64,000 bases of DNA from Allacma fusca (GCA_947179485.1 OX359245.1:50889067-50953066), one strand, 5' to 3'; counted from the first letter of the stretch, positions 10,912 through 23,589 are shown. Numbers and translations are program-made. The notes: generated by a model from the letters alone, not told the origin.

Positions 10912-12463
10912 AAAGTAGGCATAATCATATTAATTATATATTACAATTGAATCGATTGTGAGAATGGTAATCCGGAGAAATGGTAAAATGATTTTAAGTA
11001 GTTCATTTAATGCTTGTGATTCGGTTTGGTTTACAATTTGAAGTACCAATTAAGTTGATTTGCGAGAATAGAGCAATGTTACTACATCGAGATTTTTTTC
11101 TCATTTGATTCATATGAGTAAAAATGCAAGGCTATAAAGCCATCTCGACATCCTAATAAATGATTACATACTTTGTTCTTGCGATCAGTGGACATTCTTT
11201 AGATGGAGGGAAACTAGGAGAAGCTGCCAATCTACATGGTTTGCTAGACATTCCAGTGTAATGAGATTCCGATAATCTCTTCCTAACCCAAATCTCCTCT
11301 CCCTCCCAATTACCTCCTCTGCATTTCCTAAGCTGGACTTGTGATATACTCTCCGTGACCACTCAACAATTAGTAATCTAGTATGTAATTCTAAAATTAG
11401 CTATGACAGGTTGTTTATGCGATGTGTTCTTTGAACGTTTTGAACAACCTACTGTCAGTTTCCTTTCTATCTGAAAATGTATCTCTCCGTTCATTCTATC
11501 AACAATCTTTCTCGGGCATGAAAAGTATAATAACAGTTTCTTTTTCTGGAGACATCTCTATATGTATGAATGAACAAATTTATCCTTGGTTTGCACTTGA
11601 TTGCACTAAAAAGCATCTATGTGTCACGTCTTACCATCTTTTTCTGCTTACATAAAAATGCAAAGGTTTTAGATGCTTTTGAATTCCTGGTCCTTTCCAC
11701 TAATCTGCGACGTGGTACGTGTTTTAGTACTTCATGGAGCTCGCCAAATAAATTATTTATTCCCAAGATCATAAACGCGCAAACTGCGCACGCTGTACGC
11801 AGGACCTCGGACCCATCCGTCGAAAGTTCGAATTCACATATTCTATTATTTCCGATTACCTCACTCGCTTGTCTATATTACGAAACATACTTACAAGAAT
11901 TGTACTTGAAGTGTCCCATACAAATTTCTCAAATGTGTATTCCAACTGGTCGTATTCATGCTTAAGACCAACTCTATAGTTAACCTTCAAACTCGGATTC
12001 ACCCCTTCATGTTTGGGATAAAATTTTGAAATGTTAATCTGAAATTCAATGTTGACGATTTTAAATGGCATTTAACTTTGAAAAAGTGGATCCCCACAGG
12101 GGGTATCAGTCAAAATAATACCACACTCCGTAACATTATACAAATTGGTATTCAATGATTTATGTACTATGTATGTACATGTTCCAAAACATCTACGATA
12201 GTAGAAAAAAGGCCTCGATTAATTCAACGTGTATCATCACACAAGATTTACTATTGATAAACACTAGTGATTCTACTATCCAGGGTTAACCATTTTTGGT
12301 GACAAGTTGATCCAGTATTGATGAAAATAAATTACATAGCAAAAGTAATTAATAGGCACAATTACTACATTAAAAAATATGAACAGAACCAGTTTCATGG
12401 CCTAATCTTGATCTTAATGGCCTTAAAAATTTCTATGGCCCAAGATGACTCGTTGGTTAGAAC
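10912..12463. other. non-coding, no supported gene
   Basis: Short ORFs (for example 11422-11655 and 11570-11965 +) show no domain, signal peptide or repeat relation that would support them. Confidence 0.4.
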
Positions 12464-13131
12464 TAAGGCTTCCATCCGATCGGATGATCCTCGGATATCC
12501 GAAATTTCGGATCGGATACATACTTATCCGATCCGAACACAATCCGATCGGATCGGATACGTACCCCTTATCCGGTCATCGGATTCGGATCGGATTTGGA
12601 AAAGACTTTATCCGATCGGTTCGGATCACAAATAATAAATATCGGATAATCCGACGGATATCCGAAAATCAAATTTTTAGCGCGTTCGAGCGACCAATAA
12701 GAACGAAGTGTGCAACAACAATTTGTCCAAAGAGTAACTGTGCCGCTTTTTACTTGTTTTCTTCTTAATTCTGTGCTTCACATTTACAGCGTTGTTTGTA
12801 AAGTTTTTCTTCATTTTGTACATATGACGTAATGCATGCAAAAATGATTAATATAGTGATGTAGCAAAAAGCTAATGCATTTTTGCAGTGAAAATTCCTA
12901 ATACTTTTTTTTATCACCCAATGGTATCAATTCGGATAATTTCGGATATCCGCGGATCGGATCGGATACTGCACTTATCCGATCCGAAAATTTCGGATCG
13001 GATACGGATGAATAAAATTTTTATCCGATCCGTAACAGTCGGATCGGATAATAAGAAAATTTATCAGAAAATTTCGGTTCGGATCGGATTCGGATCGGAT
13101 ATTCGATTTATCCGGTCGGATGGAAGCCTTA
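12464..13131. mobile_element. hAT-type MITE, CGGAT-word family, copy 1, TSD gttagaac
   Basis: Inverted termini TAAGGCTTCCATCCGA lie inside the exact 8-bp duplication gttagaac (12456-12463, 13132-13139). Length 668 bp. Arrays of ATCCGATCGGAT words occupy both flanks. A unique centre (about 12670-12900) includes GCGCGTTCGAGCGACC. A second copy lies in reverse orientation at 51733-52382 with a different duplication, so the ends are confirmed twice. Confidence 0.95.
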
Positions 13132-13395
13132 GTTAGAACTATTTACATGGCTTAATATAGATCATAATGAGTGTCGCATATACTTAGTAAACACATTACT
13201 GAAAAACGAATTAGTTTCTTTAAATGAGAATTATTATTAAATGACTTTTTACGACTATTATAATATTATACATGTTAAGATTTAAAATCCCAGCATTTAG
13301 TAATGTACTATAATTGTAAGTCAATAATTGGGATAACAAGTGATTAAATGGAAAATTCATAGTTTTTTGTCAGACGTACAAGAGAGTCTCTAATA

Positions 13396-13686
13396 ATGAT
13401 GAAAGTATATTTACTGTGACCATTGGATTTGTCATTTTTTGTAGTTTGCAATATTCTCGCTAATGTTGCTTGGCCTGACTGCACCCTTCGCCGAACGAAC
13501 TTACGCTGAGGATCTAGCAGATGTGGAAAATCGTGGAGGTGTTGGACAGTTAGTAGGTCTTGACAAATATTCTAGAAGCGAGCTAATTTAATATTAGTAC
13601 TGTTAGTTAGTTTCACATTTGAACCTGGACCTCGAAAGAACTCAAGACTAGAGAACTTTGGCACCATCATATCACTATCCCCATGA
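13396..13686 (+). CDS. small secreted peptide, copy of a histidine-rich peptide family (3' end degenerate)
   Basis: Proposed exons are 13396-13404 (ATG ATG AAA, donor gtatat), 13445-13552 (donor gtaggt) and 13639-13686. The join gives a classic signal peptide (MMKFAIFSLMLLGLTAP) followed by ERTYAEDLADVENRGG. Exon 2 is exactly as long (108 nt) as its paralogue at 39191-39298, with no stop, which supports coding. The last exon matches the His-rich exon at 39022-39093. Here the acceptor is altered, so the predicted tail is short (about 54 aa total) and lacks the His run, which survives only in another frame. It may be a peptide with a changed tail or a young pseudogene. Function is unknown. Confidence 0.5.
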
Positions 13687-13852
13687 CTTTAATAAACCAT
13701 CACCATCGCAAAGGAAAATTTTGAGGTATTAGTACAGATCTCACTTGTTGTACATTATTACGATTTTAGAATATTAATATTGCAGTGCTCCAAATGGTAA
13801 AATAGATAATGTTGATGACAACGCTGCTTTTTCGTATTATAATTTTTTGATT

Positions 13853-14045
13853 AATGAATAAAGAAAGCTAAGAAAATTAGTTTTCCATGCATAAAGCAAG
13901 AACGTTTGCCTATCATTAGCCCAATAAGACTTTCACAGGGTCCATGAATAGTTTCAACTAAAACTGTATTCTTAAATCCCATTAAAGATTTTACATAATG
14001 AAACTGGGTAATTTTACATTTACCCGAAATATTGTAACGTTCATT
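13853..14045. repeat. local direct duplicate, copy 1
   Basis: About 190 bp is repeated at 15140-15340 with many point differences (shared CATGCATAAAGCA, ATTCTTAAATCCCAT, ACCCGAAATATTGTAACG). It lies in the 3' flank of the minus-strand receptor and is part of the larger duplicated block also seen at 38.7-40.5 kb. Confidence 0.8.
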
Positions 14046-15139
14046 TGCTTTTGTATACATATGTAATTACTTATAAATAACACATAGATTTTAACCTAAA
14101 TATTGATTAATTGGACATTAAAATAGTTCACGACTGTATGTTGTATTTAAATATGAGTTTCCTAAGCATTACGTATGATTGAATTTTGTTACACAAACAG
14201 TATTAAGTAGTAGTGGATTCATAGAAATGGAATCCTCGGAGCGGGACGTGGAATAAATAGGAGAGCACGCTGTATACATATGTTGACTAATAGACTGTGC
14301 CTCTGTAAATGATATGAATGAATTATTTCAATATAACTTTTCCATACATGATTTTATAAGCAATAACCAATTTTTTCCAAATGAATCAAACCCAAAAGTA
14401 TTCTGTAGCGTTTCCATCGGCAGGTAATGTATATCCTTAGTTATTGCAAACGAATCCATTTGAAAAGCTTAGTTAGAATTGGTATTTACCAATACATAAA
14501 TGCATGTGAACTACAATGCCCAAAATTAAGTAAGACAATTTATTTTTGAATTTACCTGTATCCTATGGCCCATTAGAAACTTCTGTCATGACTTCCTAAA
14601 CCCACATAAGCCGTATCTATGCACATATTACTCAAAAACAAATTAGTTTATTCAAACAAGAATTTATTATTAAATGCTTTTTTATGACTTTTTACGACTA
14701 CTAGTGCGTGTCTGTATATATTACGTTTTCCCATTCGAGGATTTAACAACGTACTCTAATTGAAAGGCAAGAATTGGGATAACAAGTAATTAAAGGTTAA
14801 ATTCGTAAATATTAATGTTTTTGTTAGAATAAAGATATTACGTTGTTTAGCAACAATTTAAGTCAAAAAAGTTGGCTACACTTTGGCACACGCTCCACAG
14901 TTTCCTTTGTAAGACTTTGAAGTTGCTAAAGCAACTTGCGAACAACGCCTGGACCTGATCGAAAAACCGTACTTTACACAAGGTTTTATTTTTTGCAACA
15001 TTAATATTGCAGTACTCAAAATGATGAAACTGAACTGAAATTATTTTGAAACGAACTGAAACGAAACGGAAATTTGCGTTTCAGGAACGAAACACTGGGT
15101 GCACTATTGACAACGCTGTTTATCCGAAATATCATTTTT
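14046..15139. other. non-coding part of a duplicated block
   Basis: 14260-14520 matches 40140-40420 in inverted orientation. 15010-15108 holds a GAAACG-word array ending with a CAGTGTTTCG terminus (minus strand), a likely hAT end fragment. No gene. Confidence 0.5.
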
Positions 15140-15340
15140 GCTTATTGAATAAAGAAAACTAAAATTTTACAGTTCTCCATGCATAAAGCAAAACGTTTGC
15201 TTATGATTAGCCCAGTAGACTTTCGCAGAGTCTATGAATAGTTTCAATTAACATTGTATTCTTAAATCCCATCAAAGATTTTACATATTGAAACTGGGTA
15301 AATTTACACTTACCCGAAATATTGTAACGTTCATTTGGGC
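15140..15340. repeat. local direct duplicate, copy 2
   Basis: Partner of 13853-14045. Confidence 0.8.
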
Positions 15341-15367
15341 TTCCACTCCGATTATAACTTTAGAAAA

Positions 15368-17957
15368 TTATAAAAGCAAGAGATTAATTGTGTTGTCCTG
15401 GATTATTCGCAGTGAAGTAATAATAATTCCTTTGTCGAAGTAGAATAACGAACCACAGTTAATTTTAATAGGCTGCAAGGACCTCAAATAATGCAGATAA
15501 CTATTTCTGTAATATATATGACGTCTTATGTACATTATTCTGTGTGAAGATTCTTCATAAATACTTCCGGACAAACGGTTGTACACCACTCCCACTGTAA
15601 AATTAATGCTTGCATGAAGGAAGGCCGATATTTTAACACGTGTCTCTGGGGTTCGAATCAGCATGAAACAGCTTAAGATGACAGAGCCCATCCAAGCAAA
15701 CTGAGCAACTGGCCCTACCACGGAGAATACGTTATTTATGGCTGAAGCAAAAACCTGGATTTCTTTGTACTCTTTGATGAATCGTCTTAAGCTTGAATTT
15801 TGCTGTCGTAGAATTCCTTGTAAACGTGCATTCTTCGGGGTATAATATGTGAAACTGATGTCGCCCGGGTACAGTTTCCTTAAATAAAATTAGATTCACG
15901 ATGAATCTATACACTCTTACAGGCATTCTTTGTACTTTGTTCCGAGGGATTTTCAAGATTTAATAATTACTATAAAATTTAAATTTTTTTCCGAGTACGG
16001 ACAAAGTCCGTACTCGGATAATGCCCCTAACAACATATTAAACTCAATGATTGAAACAAAGGCATCCAACTATAACACAATAATACATCACCACTGAACA
16101 CATAAAAACATAATCTCAGTAGGTATGTTCAAAAGGCATAAACGATTATGATACGAGGTATCAAAATGCATGAGTCGCAAAAGACAAGCTATCCCAAGTT
16201 GCTGAATACATAAGTAACAAATTGTAATACATAAAACGTAAGGCATCTTGACTGCTCCTTTTCTTCCTATCATTAGTCATGGGGTGTCTTTTGAGATAAA
16301 AGAGTAGGAAAAAAATCTGACTGTATAAGAGAAACCGAGTGTTTGTTGTAAAGTGATTCTAAAACTTCAGGTCAATCTGAAAATCTATTTAAACTACAAT
16401 GTTTTCATTTTGAAAGCAGCAATATTCTAATTTTACTCAGACACGATTAAATTATAAAATGTGGATGTTATGTCAAACTTTGAGTTTATTCTGAAACAAA
16501 ATTAAATAGTTACACTAACAATCTGGAAGCGATTGTAACAGAACATTCTGAACACCTAATTTTCGTGACATCTGCCTTGTGATACGTGATGTATTTTACA
16601 ACTTGATGTCTTATGTCTAACAATAAGCGCTTATGTCCTTTAATACCTTATGTCCATAGTGAATTATAGGTTTAACTCTATGCTTATTGAAATAATCTCT
16701 TCGACTATTTATGTCTTCTACTGTGATATGAAAAATTACTAATGCCGGTCAATCTTTCCTTCAAAGGAATCTTAAAACATATACTTCATTGGGTGGGATG
16801 GAGAAAATTTACCCTTTATAACGATGTATCCCATATAAGCTGATCCGTAATAACTGACCTGTCTTGGTGGGAAATCAAAAATCCCTTACAATTAGCGGAA
16901 AGACAATTTGTCAAAATATGTATAAATTGCTTACCCGATATTTCGAGCTCTGGTCATAATAACCAGTAAAGCGGGAACTCCCGTGGCTAGAACAAGGGGG
17001 AGCAGCAAAGCAAGTCGCAAAACAAAAGACCAAGTCATAAGAAACGAATACACGGTAAGAATTAGGAGTTCGAAGAAAGGATTATTTATGTCTTGAAGCA
17101 CAAATTTTAATGGTGTATCTTGCCTCGCTAACAACATAGGGATCATAACTAGAGTGGACACCGCCCCGTAGTAGCTGCTTGCTACAATAAACAGACGACT
17201 GAATTTTTTTCTGTCACAAGACTCGTCAGCATCCTCTATAGATTAAAAGTGAACCAAACATAGTTTTTAAGCACATTAAAGATAATTTGTAATCCGTATG
17301 CTCGGCATGGGGCTACAGAAACAAACACCTAGAATTTTAATACACCCTATACAAAGTGAGTGTAATTGGCTAATTATTCCCAAGTAAATTGGCACAATTC
17401 CAGTGCTTTAAATTATCTTTTCCAACACCACAGTTTACTTAAAGAAATATTGCAATTGTCAACAAATTTTCATTCACATGGTTTCAATTTTGTTCCTGGG
17501 ATTGATGAAATGTTTCTGATGAAACGGAAGTTTCAATTCATATAGCAAAAACGCTTTGAATTATAATAAAATTTTAATAACCTGTATATTTTTGGTGAAA
17601 CAGCAAAACCATCTTGTGAAGGCTAACGATGCTCTCTGTCGAATTGAAGCAAAGAATGTACAAGATAGGGATTATCGTATGCTGACAAACTAATGATATC
17701 TGAAACGCCTTTGATTGAAGTGTTGATTGTTGCCATTGCCCGCTTTGCCAAACGATAAAACATCTGTAAAGTCCCCAGAAATCCCGTAAACAAGAAAACA
17801 CTAAGGAGGTTTTGCAAGCATTGTATCGATTCACATTTTTGGTAACTTGTGGGCATTCGTCCACAGAGTTCCACTCAATTGGCAGACAATAAGTGTATTC
17901 AGTCCAACGAATACATTTCTTTAAGTAGGGTTTCCATTCAGGTCCAAACTCGAGCAT
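15368..17957 (-). CDS. GR-like seven-transmembrane chemoreceptor, complete, 395 aa
   Basis: Three minus-strand exons join in phase: 17957-17582 (376 nt, donor gttatt), 17235-16935 (301 nt, donor gtaagc) and 15878-15368 (511 nt). Their sum is 1188 nt, with the stop at 15370-15368. The ATG at 17957 is the first after an in-frame stop. Exon 1 encodes the N-terminus and first membrane segments (VFSCLRDF, IIPILYILCF). Exon 2 has two strong hydrophobic segments (LLILTVYSFLMTW, LALLLPLVLATGVPALLVI). Exon 3 has the extracellular loop, more helices and a C-terminal LRSLQPIK...GSLFYF...DNTINLLLL block. Length and the small C-terminal block fit gustatory-receptor-like proteins, and the style matches families expanded in springtails. 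It probably acts as a ligand-gated channel subunit in sensory neurons (family inference). Ligand unknown. Intron 2 contains a perfect hairpin and one arm of an inverted repeat. Confidence 0.85.
15991..16017. repeat. perfect 12-bp hairpin in receptor intron 2
   Basis: CCGAGTACGGAC, loop AAA, GTCCGTACTCGG: a perfect stem in AT-rich surroundings, just after a T run. Confidence 0.9.
16130..16665. repeat. CTTATG-word repeat, copy 1 (arm of an inverted pair)
   Basis: 16130-16360 and 16600-16665 match 19310-18958 in reverse orientation (shared GATACGAGGTATCAAAATGCA, CTCAAAAGACACC-type blocks). The word CTTATG/CATAAG recurs at both ends, resembling the word-array elements elsewhere. It lies inside intron 2 of the receptor. 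Termini and target duplication not resolved. Confidence 0.65.
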
Positions 17958-18849
17958 TTTAAGGGATTTTTACTTATGGCTTATCTGAAAATATTTTGTA
18001 GAAACTTCTTCGAAGAGCTATCGAACAGTTTCTCAGTTGGAGATAAATCCTTTAACACTGTCACATTTAGAATGATTCGTTCTCTAGCTCACGATCGAAA
18101 TGAAGCATCTCTGTGAGCATATGATCTTGGACTAATACCTGAAACTTCGGTAGTTCGAGTTAGTTCCGGCTCCAGGTTGTTTAATTTCAAAAATTAAGTT
18201 TTTAATTTTTCATGTTAAATCCCATAGGAAATTATAATTTTCGAATTTCGAGATATAAACTTGACACTGGTTAAAATGCACCCATCATAGTAATATTAGT
18301 ATGTTATTCGGTAAAAAGTTGTTGGAAATAATTTTCTCTAATTTCTAATTATTTTTAATTGTTTTCCCTAGATTTTTAAATCTATTCACTAATTCACTTC
18401 TAATGAAATATAAAATTATCTGCCCTCGTAATAACCAATAGCGCTTAATATTACGATTTTGCACTTACATGATACTCTAGCAAGATCAAAAGGAACATTG
18501 GGTGTAGTTGTAAAGGGGAACGCTTACTTGAAAAATATCTTTTTCAACTGCTGAATGTATTGTTAGCTTAAAACAAATAACACTGTTTGTGCCGTTTATT
18601 TGCTAATCTAATTTATATAAAGACAAATAATAGACTCCGAAATAAGTTTCTGAGTTGACCATGCATTAGTCATTCAAATATTATTATTTTTTTAAAAATC
18701 CGTTAGACTTCAACAACTTCGCGAAAATATTTGTCGAAAACTTCTCTCAATAGGAGACTCAAATTGCCAGACCAAAGATGCATAATTGAATCACAGTACA
18801 TATATCACACTTATATACACACACAGAATCACAGTACTTAATTTTATTT
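17958..18849. other. non-coding upstream region of the receptor
   Basis: AT-rich and no gene seen. It should contain the receptor promoter on the minus strand, but no clear TATA box or initiator was recognised. Confidence 0.4.
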
Positions 18850-18957
18850 AACTAAACTGGACTTGTGCGACATCAATTTCACACATTATACCAGGAAGAA
18901 AGCACGTTTACAACAAATTCTACACCAGCAAAATTCAATTCAGAAGATTTATCAAGA
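18850..18957 (+). pseudogene. fragment of receptor exon 3, inverted relative to the intact gene
   Basis: It begins after a TTTATTTA acceptor-like stretch and encodes DINFTHYT..ARLQQILHQQNS, clearly paralogous to DISFTYYT..ARLQGILRQQNS at the start of exon 3 of the 15.4-18.0 kb receptor. It is cut off exactly where the CTTATG-word repeat starts at 18958. Confidence 0.8.
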
Positions 18958-19310
18958 ACGCTATGGACATAAGGCAGGCGGTTAGACATAAGACATCCAA
19001 ATGCATAAGTCGGTAAATACATGAGGTTAAACATAGATTTTTTGAATGGACCTAGTTTTTGAATCCTTTTACAGCAAACACTCGGTTCCTCTTATCCTTT
19101 CAGATTTTTTCCCTACTTCTTATCTCAAAAGACACCTTATAACGCATGACAGGAAGAAAAGGAACAGTTAAAATACCTTATTCTTTATGCCTTACAATTT
19201 GTTACTTATGTATTCATCAACTTGTGATAGCTTGTCTTTCGCGACTTATGCATTTTGATACCTCGTATCATAAGCGCTTATGCCTTTTAAACTGATAGAG
19301 GAACTTATTT
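18958..19310. repeat. CTTATG-word repeat, copy 2 (opposite orientation)
   Basis: Reverse complement of most of 16130-16665. It interrupts a receptor exon fragment, which suggests insertion rather than ancestral sequence. Confidence 0.65.
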
Positions 19311-20004
19311 GGTAAAGTGCAGATCAGAGGAGAGCAAAAATAGTCTAATTGTAAGTCCGAGTTACCGCTCGAGCAACCAAGCGCTGCTTTTACGTCCTTG
19401 TATGTGACCTCTGCCAGGATGCTAGCCTCAATAGAGTTTTAATGTTTAACCCATCTAATCAAGAGTGCTGTAAATTTAATTTAATTGTGACCAAATATTA
19501 ACCCCAATTAATCACTACCTGGCTAGTTTCACTAGCCTCCAGTAACATTCGCAGTTTTGATGGAGCCCAATTCATACAATAAAATTATGTCGCCAAAACG
19601 TTTTGGAATTTTCGACCAAAATAAGAAGACTCAAAATAGGTTTCAACTAATATAAATTAATCAAACGCACATTAATGGAACTTACATTAAAAGTGTCTTG
19701 GCAAGTTATGCAAAAATGATATTCCCGGCATTTAATTGTTTCATTGTGTTCAAGATTTCCAACAAAGCGTCAAAATATATTTCACAAAACATTTTGCTCG
19801 GAAACAAAATGTCTAAAATTCTGAAAACAACCTCCATGTTTGTAACAATTGTGACCGCAATTAGTTTTGACCCAGGTCACTACAACTTGCAGAATCTGGG
19901 AAAACATTGGGGAAAAAAAGATCCGTTAGTCCTCTGGACATGTTTCTTTCATGATGTTCTTGTGATATAAATGTTTGAAGAATAATATAATCCACAAGCC
20001 CGAA
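19311..20004. other. non-coding, no supported gene
   Basis: ORF 19698-19970 (+, 90 aa) is open but has no domain, signal or paralogue, so I do not call it. Confidence 0.4.
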
Positions 20005-20295
20005 AAACGTTTTTCATTTGAGTAACGGTTTACCAACGTATATGTACTTTACGGAAGGATTTTGCCTAAAATAAAGGAGATTGAAAAGTAAGTTCGAACG
20101 GCGTTTGATTGCTGTAAAATTATCATGTTATTTTACATTCGATTATTTCTTCAAAGAGCAGAATCCTTCGTTCATCCTTCGTTTTTGCTTCAGCCCTCCT
20201 TCCGCTCCTTTCATAATTGCTAAAGCGAACGCTTAATTCTTTCAAAGAAGGCTTCTTCGAAGGAAATCTTTCGAATGATGGACACTGCTGAACCT
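20005..20295. repeat. direct duplicate, copy 1 (partner 20700-20995)
   Basis: Shared blocks are TTTTTCATTTGAGTAACGG, AGGATTTTGCCTAAAAT, TTATTTCTTCAAAGAG and CTTAATT..TTCAAAGAAGGCTTC. The interval to 20650 carries scattered GAAGGATG/CATCCTTC words in opposite orientation at the two sides, possibly another word-array element. Confidence 0.75.
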
Positions 20296-20699
20296 TAAAA
20301 TATATTTTATTCCTCCCACTGTACAGAAGCACATACTGGTAAACTGCAAATTGCAATTAATTGTATAATAATTATTCGTTGTTTAGAGGTAATCAGCTGG
20401 AAGTTTAAAGCTCTGATTTTGGGACGTGTCAAACGATACGGGATAAATACATGAACATTAAAGGAAGGTAACGCATGAAGGGGATTTAAATATTTTTTGA
20501 TCGATGATGGGAGAATAATAGCGTGATTTGCGAGAAGGATGGGCGAAGGACCGGTAAATATTCAGAAGGCTTCATTTTACGGAATTATTGAGGAACGGGT
20601 AAATTATTGGACACAGTATCCCTTATGAAGGATGATCGAAGGTGATTTTAAATGGACACTACTGCTCTGGGTATCATGGTGCCCTTTTGAGATAAGTGT

Positions 20700-20995
20700 T
20701 TTAAGAATAACTGTTTTTCATTTGAGTAACGGTTTACAACGCACATAAAGTTTAGTTACGAAAGGATTTTGCCTAAAATATCCTACATTAAATTACAAGT
20801 TCCATTGTCGTTCGAATGCTGTAAAATTAGCATGTTCGTGTCCACATTCTATTATTTCTTCAAAGAGGAGAAGGCTAACTTCCACCTTTAATTCCTTTTC
20901 AGCTCTTCCTTTCGCTCCCTTTACAATCGCTAAATCTAACGCTTAATTTGTTCAAAGAAGGCTTCTGCCAAGTAAATCCTTAAAGGATGGACAAC
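20700..20995. repeat. direct duplicate, copy 2
   Basis: Partner of 20005-20295, about 700 bp downstream. Confidence 0.75.
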
Positions 20996-21481
20996 TCTGC
21001 AATGTACATTAGTGTTCTTATAGCAGACATGTTAATGACGGTATATTTTCAATATCGTATACTTATATATGTACCCGAAGGAATCATTTGTTTGCATATA
21101 GCAGGGCTCGTTACCGTTGCTGAAACCAACGTTTGCAACACCGAACCACTCCCTATGAATATAAGTGGTAGTGGTTAGAAATTCATTTTTTAATCAAAGT
21201 TAATCATTTTGTGCTATATATCTATGGAAAGTTGTTACAAATCCTAAATATTAGACATGACAAAAACTATGTCTGGTATGGATAGTGAGCAAGAAAATAA
21301 TGTTGCAGAAATGAAAGTTGAAATGTGTTTTGAGACTTAGTATAGCAAAATTCCACTTGCAATTAACAAACTCCCCAACTATTGGTCACCCTTCCGTTAT
21401 AAAGAGATTCAGTGTTTTTCATTTGTTAAATTGGTTAAAGTTGATTTCGTAGTTCGTGCTATTTTATTTGTTTGTTTTTCT

Positions 21482-23211
21482 AGAGAAAGACTTGCCGTTG
21501 TGTTAAATCCGGCTGTAATTTAGATGCAAATGTGTATATTGGTTTCTACAACGAATTTCGAGCTGTCAATGGAGACAAGCAAACCCAAATTCTTTCAGAA
21601 TGCATTGAAATTACTGAACCGTTAAAACGACGTACACCTACCCAAAATTTTCCCAGGGTCAAAACGAATACATACAGGTACGTAAGTATTTTTAAAAACA
21701 TGTACATGCGTTTTTAAGTTTCTTCTCTTTTAGGTACACACTGAAGTTAAAGGGTAAACGTCATCCAGTTTGTCGACGACGCCTGCTGGAAACATTTCGC
21801 ACTACGCAACATCGGTTACGAACTATTGTCACCAAGATGGAAGCCGGTAGTCTTACGTTTGAAGACGGCCGAGGGAAAGAATGTGGGGTACATCCTCGTA
21901 TGATGACGGATGATTTTAAAGAAAAAATTCGTGCTCATATCACATCATTTGCTACATTTGAATCACATTATTGTCGCGGAGAATGTAGTGCTGACAGACG
22001 ATATCTAGATGATGACTTAAGTGTGACAAAGATGTTGTCACTTTTTAACGAACGTCAGGAGGTACTAAACGAACGGTTATGCAAGTTTGATGCTTATAAT
22101 TACATTTTTAAGACGGAGTTCGATCTGCGTTTTGGATTGCCAAGGAAAGATACTTGCAACTATTGTGATGCTCAAAAAGCATTAATTACGCGAACTTCGG
22201 ACTGTTCTCAAAAGTCCGTATTGCAGCAAGCCCTCGAATTCCATCAGGAAGTCGCAAAGGCAGCTCGTACCATGCATAAGGAAGATGGGGCAAATAAGAA
22301 TGCTGACATACACTCGATTACTGCAGACATGCAGTAGGTAATAGAAGCAAGCAAATTAAATTGTGATGTATACAAATATAGTTGCCCTTTTTATAACATT
22401 GTTATCAGGTTCTTGTCGTACCAAAACGGAGCTGCAGCTCCGCTTATTTTAAACGAAAGCTAAGCACGTTTAACTTAGGGATCCATAAGACTGGTCAAGA
22501 AGATGCAGGAATTTTTATTTGGAACGAGACAATTGCTGAATACAGTTCAAAAGATGTACTCAGTTGTGTATACATATACCTTACTACAGCGTTCCAGACA
22601 CTTGTTTGATTTTGTGGTCAGATCGTTTCGTAGGACAATTTAACAATTGTTACATGATACTTTTTATGAAATATTTGGTCGACTCAAAACTTTTTACGCG
22701 AGTAGAGCATAAATTGTTTGTAACTGGGCATAGCTGGATGAGCTGCGAGAGATATTTCGGTCTCATCGAAAAACGATATGGCCAGGTTAACCCAATCATT
22801 CCAGCTGACATTGAATACGTAGTGAGTTCTGCCAGGATTAATAATCCCTTCACGGTTACCAAAATGACCAGACTTGACTTTTTTGATTTCAACGTCCTGA
22901 CAAACTACGTGTCATTGCCAAATACATTACATGTGACGAAATATCATTGGTTTAAATATGAAATTTCCAATCCAAACATTGTCTCAGCGAAAGCGTTTCA
23001 TAATTCCGTCGATTGGCAAACATTTCAACTGATTTTAAAGAAAAAGGTAGGAATAAGTCGACTCAAAAAATTCCCATTGACATACCCAAGCGACATTGAA
23101 ATTCAGACTGACAAAGCCAAAGACCTCAGAAACCTTATGCTTATTGCAACAAAAGCGAAGCTCGGATTTCGAGGCGAGGAAAGTATTTTTTACGGCCTCA
23201 GTGATCAATGA
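21482..23211 (+). pseudogene. transposon-derived gene of the arthropod DUF7869-type family, broken
   Basis: Exons read as 21482-21676 (Cys-rich start, RKTCRCVKSGC), a 56-nt GT-AG intron, 21733-22337, a second intron ending near 22408, then 22409 onward. Family hallmarks are H-Y-C-R, Y-N-Y-I-F-K-T-E-F-x-L-x-F-G-L-P-R-x-D-T-C-x-x-C-D, then WSDRFVGQFNN and GHSWMSCERYFGLIEK. The family occurs in many arthropod genomes in high copy and looks transposon-derived. The Pfam name is from memory. Damage: an in-frame TAG at 22335-22337 at a non-consensus donor, and a frameshift near 22600 between the two halves of the C-terminal domain. No flanking inverted termini were found. A functional host gene is unlikely. 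Confidence 0.7.
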
Positions 23212-23589
23212 GTATGTTCATATGATTAAACGTTCGGAATATTTTCTCCAAATTTAGTGATCAGCGGTTTCTTTTGTGTGATTAAATCACAAATAAGTTA
23301 TACATGTATTCGGGGAAATTTCGAAAATTGAAAAAATAAAGGCGTGCCATAATCCAGGACCTAACCGGTTGCTTGCCGCTGGTCCTATCGTTGTAACTCG
23401 TCCCGTGCGGGAGCCTTTTGTGGGACAAAAACAGAAACGAGGAATTTTACAAAAGCGCTTCGCTTTAACAATTCGCAATTCAGAATCCAATTCACCCGGC
23501 ACAACATTCGACTCCGACTGCTTTTTAGAGATAATAATTAAAAAACGTTCGCAGCTTGATCAACATCCCAGTTGATGGTAAAACGTATT
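23212..23589. other. non-coding, no gene seen
   Basis: 3' flank of the broken transposon gene. Short overlapping ORFs on both strands have no support. Confidence 0.4.

Noticed and set aside
15640..15670. GGTTCGAATC as a tRNA B box
   Set aside because: It is part of the receptor coding sequence, with no matching A box or cloverleaf.
19698..19970. 90-aa plus-strand ORF
   Set aside because: No signal, domain, paralogue or promoter; consistent with chance in AT-rich DNA.
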